This document shows positions 35,613 through 42,198 of a stretch of 64,000 nt of DNA, one piece after another. Position numbers and translations under genes: made by a program. The DNA lies in contig NZ_RZNZ01000010.1 in assembly GCF_008698145.1 (NCBI RefSeq), positions 1-64,000 of the forward strand, given 5' to 3'. Positions within the stretch are counted from its first letter, which is position 1, and every line of letters starts with the position of its first letter. The notes under the pieces are model-generated. The model made no database searches. It saw nothing but the letters and a program-made list of their open reading frames with translations, and had not been told where the DNA came from. This stretch comes from Bifidobacterium vespertilionis (lineage in GTDB: Bacteria; Actinomycetota; Actinomycetes; Actinomycetales; Bifidobacteriaceae).

Positions 35613-37766
35613 ATGACCACCTATCACGTGGCGCGGCAATCGGACATCGCGGGCGAAGGCACCGTCGCCGCCCCATTCCGGACCATCAACGAGGCGGCGG
35701 CCATCGCGCGGCCCGGCGACGAGATCATCGTGCACGCCGGCGTCTACCGCGAACGCGTCGATCCGCAGTACGGCGGCGAGGAAGGCCGACCGATCGTCTA
35801 CCGTGCAGCCGACGGCGAACGGCCGCTGATCACCGGCTCCGAACGCGTGCGGGGCTGGATCGCCGAGGGCGACGGCGTGTGGCGGGCCGAACTGCCCAAT
35901 GCCATGTTCGGCGCATTCAACCCCTACGCGCGCACGGTGTATGGCGACTGGGTGGTGGATGCGAGTTCGCACGCCCGCGCGGTGCGGGTCGGCGACGACG
36001 CGCTCAGTCCCGAGGCCGCCGCGGACGGCTATCCGGAGCGTCCCGCGTGCCATCTGGGCCAGGTGTATCTCAACGGCCACGCGCTTTACGAGGCGTTCAG
36101 CCTGGCCGAGGTACGCCATCCCATGCCCCGCACGGTGGGATTCGACTCCGGACTGGGCGCCAACGGGGCCGTGGCCGATCCGCCCAAGGCGACCACGCTG
36201 GTGTGGTACGCGCAGGTGAGCGGCAATCGGGCAGACGGCACCACCACGATCTGGGCGAACTTCGGCGGCGCCGATCCGAACGTCGAGGAGGTGGAGGCCA
36301 ACGTGCGCGAGTCGTGCTTCTACCCCTCCAAGCCGCAGATCAACCACATCACCGTGCGGGGCTTCGAACTCGCCCGCGCCGCCAGTCCGTGGGCGCCGCC
36401 GACCGGCGACCAGATCGGCCTGATCGGCACGCACTGGTCGCGCGGCTGGATCATCGAGGACAACGACATCCACGACGCCAAGTGCTCCGCGGTATCGCTG
36501 GGCAAGGAAGGTTCCACCGGGGACAACGACTCCACGCGCACGCGGCGCAAGTCCGGCTACCAGTACCAGATGGAGGCCGTGTTCAAGGCGCTGCGCTTCG
36601 GCTGGGCCAGGGGCGTGGTCGGCGGGCACATCGTGCGCAACAACGTGATCCACGACTGCGGGCAGAACGGCGTGGTGGGCCACATGGGCTGCGCGTTCGG
36701 CGTGATCAAGGGCAACGAGATCTACAACATCGCCACCAGACGCGAGTTCTGGGGGCACGAGATTGGCGGCATCAAGCTGCACGCCGCCGTCGACACGGTG
36801 ATCCGCGCCAACAACGTGCATGACTGCACGCTTGGCATGTGGCTCGACTGGCAGACGCAGGGCACGCACATCGACCGCAACGTGTTCTGGGACAACTCGC
36901 GCGACGTGATGGTGGAGGTGAGCCATGGACCGTACACGGTGAGCGACAACGTGTTCGCCTCGCCGATCGCACTGGACGTCTTCTCCGACGGCGGCGCGTT
37001 CGTGAACAATCTGATCGGCGGCAAGCTGCGGCTTGTGCGTGTGCTCGACCGCTCCACGCCCTATCATTTCCCGCACACCACCGAGGTGGCCGGCTCCGCA
37101 TTCGTCTACGGCGGCGACGACCGCTTCATCAACAACGTGTTCGTCAAGCCCGCCGGCAGCGCGCCCGATTCCGACGAGCAGAAGCACTGGCACGTGGAGG
37201 GCCACGGCACGCGCGTCTACAATCTGCAGGCAAAGCGCGACATGCCCCGCTGTTCGGGCGAACATGGCGAGCGGCCCGTCGATGTGGAGGGCTATGAGCG
37301 GCTGGTGCGTGAGTTCGTGGACAGCAGCGGCGACGAGGAGCGGTTCCGCGATGTGCCGCAGCCGGTGCTCGCGCGCGACAACACGTATCTGGGCGGGGCA
37401 CGGCCGCTGCTGGGGGAGACCGGAGCGATGACACTGGACGGACCTGCGCGCGTCGAGGTGACCGGGCGCGGCGATGCGGACTCGGAACGCCATGTGACGC
37501 TGACCCTTCGGACGGACGATTCGGCGACCGGATCGACGACCGGCGCTACGGGGGACCCATCCTTCCCGCTTGGCGCGGGCCGCGTGGTGAGCACCGCCGA
37601 CCTCGGCACCCCGCGCGTGGTCGAGGAGCGCTTCGAGAAGCCGGATGGCTCGCCGTTCACGTTCGACGCTGACATTATGGGCGCCGCGCGCGGCGAGCAT
37701 TCGGCCCGTGGACCCCTTGCGGACCTGCGTCCGGGCGTCGAAGCCGTGGTGTGGTCGCGCGCATGA
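35613..37766 (+). CDS. GH120 family beta-xylosidase
   Basis: This 717-residue protein with a right-handed beta-helix fold releases xylose from xylo-oligosaccharides. The N-terminus (YHVARQSDIAGEGTVAAPF, INEAAAIARPGDEIIVHAGVYRE, RPIVYRAADGERPLITGSER) matches the GH120 XylC pattern. The catalytic pair is present: nucleophile D412 in MWLDWQTQG and acid/base E435 in VMVEVSHGP, 23 residues apart as in XylC (D382/E405). No signal peptide is seen, so the protein should be intracellular. GAGGGAGC precedes the ATG. The C-terminal 120 residues are less conserved. It ends 10 bp before the inverted duplication. Confidence 0.88.
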   Translation: MTTYHVARQSDIAGEGTVAAPFRTINEAAAIARPGDEIIVHAGVYRERVDPQYGGEEGRPIVYRAADGERPLITGSERVRGWIAEGDGVWRAELPNAMFGAFNPYARTVYGDWVVDASSHARAVRVGDDALSPEAAADGYPERPACHLGQVYLNGHALYEAFSLAEVRHPMPRTVGFDSGLGANGAVADPPKATTLVWYAQVSGNRADGTTTIWANFGGADPNVEEVEANVRESCFYPSKPQINHITVRGFELARAASPWAPPTGDQIGLIGTHWSRGWIIEDNDIHDAKCSAVSLGKEGSTGDNDSTRTRRKSGYQYQMEAVFKALRFGWARGVVGGHIVRNNVIHDCGQNGVVGHMGCAFGVIKGNEIYNIATRREFWGHEIGGIKLHAAVDTVIRANNVHDCTLGMWLDWQTQGTHIDRNVFWDNSRDVMVEVSHGPYTVSDNVFASPIALDVFSDGGAFVNNLIGGKLRLVRVLDRSTPYHFPHTTEVAGSAFVYGGDDRFINNVFVKPAGSAPDSDEQKHWHVEGHGTRVYNLQAKRDMPRCSGEHGERPVDVEGYERLVREFVDSSGDEERFRDVPQPVLARDNTYLGGARPLLGETGAMTLDGPARVEVTGRGDADSERHVTLTLRTDDSATGSTTGATGDPSFPLGAGRVVSTADLGTPRVVEERFEKPDGSPFTFDADIMGAARGEHSARGPLADLRPGVEAVVWSRA

Positions 37767-37775
37767 CGCCGGCCG

Positions 37776-37865
37776 GCCACCAGCCGACGGCATCCCCGCG
37801 CAACCGGACAGGCACAGCACAGCAGCCGCAACGGCCACGACCCCACGCACGCCCAATCGTCCCAT
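37776..37865 (-). pseudogene. truncated copy of the lipoprotein gene (signal peptide only)
   Basis: The fragment encodes MGRLGVRGVVAVAAAVLCLSGCAGMPSAG, the same leader as the gene at 33636 with one Val codon missing, then runs into the 3' end of the GH120 gene without a mature domain. The upstream region is also conserved. It is inverted relative to the intact copy. Confidence 0.8.
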
Positions 37866-38012
37866 CGTCAGCTCCTTCGCCCATGATCCCGATGAGCCCA
37901 ACCAATGGGGCCGAACCGAAACCGGCGGGGACGCCCTCTGCACACACGTGCAGAAATCGACCCACGCACGGCGCTGTTCATCAAACCCGCACGAATCGGC
38001 AATCATCGCGCA

Positions 38013-38095
38013 GCCACCGTTGCAACATCCGCGGCAAGATGCACGCGGCGAATGACGCGCAAGCGGTCATCGACTGGGACACGGCGGAGGAGCAA
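38013..38095 (+). pseudogene. truncated copy of the LuxR-type regulator gene (3' end only)
   Basis: It encodes about 25 residues including KMHAANDAQAVIDWDTAEE, matching the C-terminus of the regulator at 32757 (KMHAANDAQAVIDWDAAEE). The stop codon is lost. At its 5' side the sequence jumps, right after the complement of GGTGGCTGCGC, to the regulator-lipoprotein intergenic region, so about 650 bp with the rest of the regulator gene is deleted. Confidence 0.8.
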
Positions 38096-38097
38096 CA

Positions 38098-38182
38098 CAA
38101 CGTCATCCTGAACGGAACCCTCTTTTTTCCGTCATCCTAAGCACTGAGCCATTAGGACATAGCGGAGCCGAAGGATCCTTAA
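38098..38182. repeat. TCATCCTGAGCG/GAAGGATCC repeat, degraded copy
   Basis: It contains GTCATCCTAAGCACTGAGCC and GCCGAAGGATCCTTAAC around a short variable part. It adjoins the pseudogene fragment. Confidence 0.7.
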
Positions 38183-38212
38183 CTATGCGCCCACGCGCTC
38201 CATTCCAACGTC

Positions 38213-38374
38213 CCGATCTGCCCAGTTTGACCTAGCTGGTAGCGCAAACTGGGCAAATCCGGCCGTTGCACTCACGAACTGGGCAGATCTGGTCATCTGG
38301 AGGCCGATTTGGGGCTCTAGCAACCCAGATCTGCCCAGTTTGCAAAACCAGCGTCCCGATCTGCCCAGTTCGCA
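38213..38374. repeat. palindromes built from CGATCTGCCCAGTTTG
   Basis: CCCGATCTGCCCAGTTTG (38213-38230) pairs with GCAAACTGGGCAAATC (38243-38258). GAACTGGGCAGATCTGG (38276-38292) pairs with CCCAGATCTGCCCAGTTTGC (38324-38343). A lone CCCGATCTGCCCAGTTCGC ends at 38374. The loop of the second palindrome contains GGCCGATTTGGGGCTC, similar to the loop at 42121-42137. Confidence 0.8.
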
Positions 38375-38383
38375 GGATTCCCC

Positions 38384-38600
38384 GCCGTCATCCTGAGCGA
38401 AGCGCAGCGGTTTCCCTTTCGTCATCCTGAGCGGAGCGCGGAGCGCGGAGTCGAAGGATCCTTAACCTTCTGCACAAATTAAGGATCCTTCGACTCCGCG
38501 CTCCGCTCAGGATGACAGGGAAACACGCTTCGCTCAGGATGACGGGAAAAAACGTGCTTCGCTCAGGATGACGTGATCTCACTCGCTCAGGATGACGGCG
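38384..38600. repeat. TCATCCTGAGCG/GAAGGATCC repeat cluster
   Basis: It holds six or more TCATCCTGAGCG / CGCTCAGGATGAC ends and two facing GGATCC modules across a TTCTGCACAAATT spacer. It reaches to within 10 bp of the def stop. Confidence 0.85.
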
Positions 38601-38609
38601 GAAACCCGC

Positions 38610-39263
38610 TCACAGGTCGAAGCCGAGCTCCTTGGCGGCCTCGGTGGGCACCGGGTCCTCGCACCACAGGTCCTCGAGGTTCTCATAGGTGGTCAGGGAG
38701 CGGATCTCCGCGCGGTCGATGTACAGCTCGCCGCTCAGATGGTCGGTCTCGTGCTGGAAGATGCGCGCCGGCCAGCCGTGCAGGTGCTCCTTGTGGTGCT
38801 GGCCGTTCTCATCGTCCCATTCGGCGGTGATGTCCAGCCAGCGGCGGCGCACGGCCTGATAGCCGTCGAAGCTCAGGCAGCCTTCGTAGAAGCTGCGGGT
38901 CTCCTCCCCCGCCGGCTCGTACTTCGGGTTGATGATCGCATGGAACGGGAATTCGGCGATCTCGCGCGGGTCGTCGGCGTCGTCGCGGATGTGGTCCTCC
39001 ACCACGGCGATGGCGAGGTTCAGCCCAATCTGCGGACCGGCGAGGCCCACGCCGGGCGCTTCGAGCATCGTGGTGTGCATCACGTCGATCAGCTTGGCGA
39101 GTGTGCCTTTGCGCAGCTGGCCGTCGTAGCGCACGCACTGCTGGCGCAGCACGGGCTCTCCGGCCTGCACGATCGGCAGGACCTTCTCCTTGCCGCCCTC
39201 CTTGAGCAGCTGCTCGATCTCGTTGGTCAGCTCGATGTCGACTTTCGCGTTCCTTCCGAACAT
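38610..39263 (-). CDS. def: peptide deformylase
   Basis: It removes the formyl group from nascent proteins. The three family motifs are intact: APGVGLAGPQIGL (motif 1, with Gly in place of the usual second Ala), EGCLSFDGY (motif 2 with the metal-binding Cys) and QHETDHLSG (motif 3, HExxH metal site). The 217-residue length reflects an N-terminal extension of about 50 residues and a longer C-terminus, common in actinobacterial deformylases. GGAGA precedes the ATG. Confidence 0.94.
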   Translation of the reverse strand: MFGRNAKVDIELTNEIEQLLKEGGKEKVLPIVQAGEPVLRQQCVRYDGQLRKGTLAKLIDVMHTTMLEAPGVGLAGPQIGLNLAIAVVEDHIRDDADDPREIAEFPFHAIINPKYEPAGEETRSFYEGCLSFDGYQAVRRRWLDITAEWDDENGQHHKEHLHGWPARIFQHETDHLSGELYIDRAEIRSLTTYENLEDLWCEDPVPTEAAKELGFDL

Positions 39264-39344
39264 GCGCGCGGTTCTCCTTGTACCTGTATGTCTATCCGTA
39301 TGCCTTATTGCCCTTGTGCCTCGGCCGCCCGAATCCGATCCGGC

Positions 39345-40730
39345 CTACAGCGCCAGCTCGTCGGCCACCACCTGGGCCAGACGGGCGCACACCTCATCGG
39401 CCTGCTCCTGCGTGGCGGCCTCGGCCATCACGCGTACCACGGGCTCGGTGCCAGAGGGGCGCAGCAGCACGCGGCCGGTGTCGCCGAGCAGCTTGCTCTC
39501 GCGCTCCACCGCGGCCTGCACCTTGGCGTTCGTGGTGGCGGCCATCTTGTCCACGTTGGGCACGTTGACCAGCTGCTGGGGCAGCTGCGGGAAGTCGGCG
39601 GCCAGTTCCTTGAGGCTCTTGCCGGACTGGACCACCTCGTTGCACAGCGTGAGCGCGGTGAGCGTGCCGTCGCCGGTGGTGGCGAATTCGCGGTTGATGA
39701 CGTGGCCGGACTGCTCGCCGCCCAGCGAGTAGTTGCCGCGCAGCATCTCCTCGAGCACGTAGCGATCGCCCACGGCGGTCTGCACGGTGGTGATGCCCAT
39801 GTCCTTGAGCGCGAGCTTCAGGCCCAGGTTGCTCATCACGGTCACCACGAGCGTGTTGTGGTTGAGCTTGCCCTGACGCTTCTTGGAGCGGGCCAGGATG
39901 CCCATGATCTGATCGCCGTTGACCATGTTGCCGTCCTCATCCACCGCGAGGCAGCGGTCGGCGTCGCCGTCGAAGGCCACGCCCATCACCGCGTCGGAGG
40001 CCTTGACCATGGCCTGCAGCTGCTCGGGGTGCGTGGAGCCGGCGTGGCGGTTGATGTTGTAGCCGTCCGGGGAGGCGTTGATGACGATCACCTCGGCGCC
40101 CGCGCGTCGCAGCGCGGTGGGGGCCACCACGGAGGTGGCGCCGTTCGCGCAGTCGGCCACGATCTTGAGGCCCTTGAGGGGCTTGGGCTGCACCTTGTCC
40201 GCGCCGAGCGGGGCGATCGTGGAGACCAGATGGTCGATGTACAGGTCGGTGGCGGTCTTGGTGTCGTGGCTCACGCGGCCCACGCCGGCGCCGGTGGGGC
40301 GCTTCCAGTCCTGGCCCAGCACGGCCTCGATCTCATCCTCCTTGCTGTCCGGCAGCTTGAAGCCGCCGCGCGCGAAGAACTTGATGCCGTTGTCCGGCAT
40401 GGGGTTGTGGGAGGCGGAGATCACCGCGCCCATCTCCACGTTGAGCACGGAGGTCAGGTAGGCCACGCCCGGGGTGGGGATGATGCCCGCGTCGATCACG
40501 TCGAAGCCGCCCGCGGCCATGCCGGCGGACAGCGCGGCGGCCAGGAAATCGCCGGACACGCGCGTATCGCGGCCCACGAGCGCACGACGGCGGCCCTCCG
40601 GCTGATCGTCCTTGGTGCCGGAATCCCCCAGCACGCGCACGGCCGCATCTCCCAGATCCAACGCCAGCCGCGCCGTCAGATCCTTGTTCGCCAAACCGCG
40701 AACACCGTCGGTACCGAACATCTTTGGCAT
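39345..40730 (-). CDS. glmM: phosphoglucosamine mutase GlmM
   Basis: It converts glucosamine-6-phosphate to glucosamine-1-phosphate for peptidoglycan precursors. The 461-residue protein begins MPKMFGTDGVRGLANKD, has the phosphoserine loop VISASHNPMPDNGIKFF (Ser about residue 105), the metal-binding DGDADRC and the C-terminal phosphate-binding RPSGTEPVVRVM. I chose the ATG at 40730, which has GAGG 9 bp upstream; three codons earlier another ATG is possible. It is transcribed toward def with an 81-bp gap. Confidence 0.96.
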   Translation of the reverse strand: MPKMFGTDGVRGLANKDLTARLALDLGDAAVRVLGDSGTKDDQPEGRRRALVGRDTRVSGDFLAAALSAGMAAGGFDVIDAGIIPTPGVAYLTSVLNVEMGAVISASHNPMPDNGIKFFARGGFKLPDSKEDEIEAVLGQDWKRPTGAGVGRVSHDTKTATDLYIDHLVSTIAPLGADKVQPKPLKGLKIVADCANGATSVVAPTALRRAGAEVIVINASPDGYNINRHAGSTHPEQLQAMVKASDAVMGVAFDGDADRCLAVDEDGNMVNGDQIMGILARSKKRQGKLNHNTLVVTVMSNLGLKLALKDMGITTVQTAVGDRYVLEEMLRGNYSLGGEQSGHVINREFATTGDGTLTALTLCNEVVQSGKSLKELAADFPQLPQQLVNVPNVDKMAATTNAKVQAAVERESKLLGDTGRVLLRPSGTEPVVRVMAEAATQEQADEVCARLAQVVADELAL

Positions 40731-40932
40731 GTTCCACATCCTCGCTAGTAACCGCCCGCGGCCTGGCGCCCCGGGCTTCCCAATACCTGAACCATCGTAC
40801 CCAACCGAATGCGCCGAATCGCGCCGCCCCGCGCATTCCTGCCCAATTCGGTCGCATATGGCCGCATGCGGTTCGTCTCCAGAGCGCCTTCAACAAGGAC
40901 GCACCCATATTTTCGAATATTTCGTTTATGGA

Positions 40933-40938
40933 TATAAT
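40933..40938 (+). promoter_or_regulatory. -10 element of the toxin-antitoxin operon
   Basis: A perfect TATAAT lies 44 bp upstream of the antitoxin start, in an AT-rich island (40906-40945) that stands out in this GC-rich DNA. No good -35 is seen. The repeated ATTTTCGAATATTTCG just upstream may be an autoregulatory site. Confidence 0.5.
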
Positions 40939-40981
40939 AAGGATTGGACACATCGATCGCATCAGCACAGGAGGCATGATC

Positions 40982-41485
40982 ATGAGCGCACGCAGTATAG
41001 CCAAGGAGTCCATGACGGTTCTGCCGAATGCGGACGATCGTCGCCAGCTCATGGACATCACGGAGGCGCTGTCAGGCCTCGATGTCGAGTTCAACAGCAT
41101 GACGGCTCGGGAGGATTTCCCCATCGCCACCCTCAAGGTGCCGGGCAGACAGGCGAGACCGCTCACACCCGAGCTGGCGGACGCTTTGCTCACGGTGGCC
41201 GAACAGCTGTCCCGCGGCAAGGCCGTGTTCATCGCCCCATACGACACCAAACTCACCACGCAGGACGCGGCGGATTTCCTTGGCGTATCCCGCCCCACCC
41301 TTGTCAAAATGCTTGAGGAGGGGGACATCCCGTTTGAGAAGGTCGGTCGGCATCGTCGCGTGCTGCTGGCGGACCTGCAGCGATACGCGGATGACCGCCA
41401 TCGGAGGAACCTTGATCTGCTTGATGATCTGGCCTCTGGCGAAAACCCCGATGACACACTCGGCAATCCACTGATCTCACGATGA
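40982..41485 (+). CDS. HTH antitoxin of a PIN-domain toxin-antitoxin pair
   Basis: The 167-residue protein has a C-terminal helix-turn-helix of the excisionase/MerR-like type (TTQDAADFLGVSRPTLVKML then FEKVGRHRRVLLADLQRY). This is the pattern of DNA-binding antitoxins that pair with PIN toxins. The N-terminal half is helical with no motif that I recognise. CAGGAGG is 7 bp before the ATG at 40982; an ATG two codons earlier is too close to it. It lies 25 bp upstream of the PIN gene. Confidence 0.82.
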   Translation: MSARSIAKESMTVLPNADDRRQLMDITEALSGLDVEFNSMTAREDFPIATLKVPGRQARPLTPELADALLTVAEQLSRGKAVFIAPYDTKLTTQDAADFLGVSRPTLVKMLEEGDIPFEKVGRHRRVLLADLQRYADDRHRRNLDLLDDLASGENPDDTLGNPLISR

Positions 41486-41510
41486 AGACCATTCAGGCAG
41501 GGAGACGTCC

Positions 41511-42077
41511 ATGAGCTTCCCCGTATTTTTCGACACATGCACATTGTTCGGGGAAGCCGTCAACGATCTGATCCTTCGTCTGGCCGAAGCTCGGTTCTTC
41601 ACACCATATTGGTCAAAGGACGTGCTTGGGGAACTGCATAGAAATCTGACAATCCGAATCGGCGAGGAACGGGCGAACAAGCGAATACACGTCATGACCA
41701 CCGTGTTCCCGGATGCCATGGTCACCGGATATGAAACCCTCATCGAGGGCATGACATGCGATCCCAAGGACCGTCACGTGCTCGCCGCCGCCGATCATTC
41801 GCCCGCGGGGACCTTGGTGACATTCAACCTCAAGGATTTCCCGCCCTCGTCCACCGAACCGTTGCATATGGAGGTCAGGCACCCGGATGATTTCCTGCTT
41901 GATGTGCTCGATCTTGATCCCGGAAAGGTGGGATGGATCTGTCATACGGCATTGCGGAGCTACCGAAGATATCCGCAGACACCGGAGGATTACACCCACC
42001 TCATGCTGCAATCCGGATTGCCGAACTTCGCCGCACACATCTATCCGGTTCTCGATGCCCTGGATGAAGGCGAGTAA
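41511..42077 (+). CDS. PIN-domain ribonuclease toxin (VapC-like)
   Basis: This 188-residue protein has the acidic PIN active-site pattern: an N-terminal Asp in VFFDTCTLFGEAV, a central cluster DPKDRHVLAAA, and LVTFNLKDFPPSS. The N-terminal 130 residues form the PIN domain; the last 50 are a helical extension. PIN toxins cut tRNA or rRNA. GGGAGA precedes the ATG. It is the second gene of the pair. Confidence 0.82.
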   Translation: MSFPVFFDTCTLFGEAVNDLILRLAEARFFTPYWSKDVLGELHRNLTIRIGEERANKRIHVMTTVFPDAMVTGYETLIEGMTCDPKDRHVLAAADHSPAGTLVTFNLKDFPPSSTEPLHMEVRHPDDFLLDVLDLDPGKVGWICHTALRSYRRYPQTPEDYTHLMLQSGLPNFAAHIYPVLDALDEGE

Positions 42078-42093
42078 AGGACCATACAACAAA

Positions 42094-42163
42094 CAAAGCG
42101 GAACGTTTGGTCCGTTTTGAGCCCGATTTGGGGGGCCGAAAACGAACCAAACGTTCCGCTTTG
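42094..42163. repeat. palindrome with GCGGAACG arms, copy 2
   Basis: Left arm 42094-42118 (CAAAGCGGAACGTTTGGTCC...) pairs with 42139-42163 (...CAAACGTTCCGCTTTG). The loop GAGCCCGATTTGGGGGGCCG can itself form a small GCCC/GGGC stem. It lies between the convergent PIN-toxin and pepN genes and may double as a terminator. Confidence 0.85.
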
Positions 42164-42198
42164 CGAAAGCAGGGCGCCTGAGAGGGGCTCAGTGAGGC

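Noticed and set aside
35559..38006. An 815-codon minus-strand frame opposite the GH120 gene
   Set aside because: It only contains the duplicated lipoprotein leader at its start; the rest is antisense to the glycosidase.
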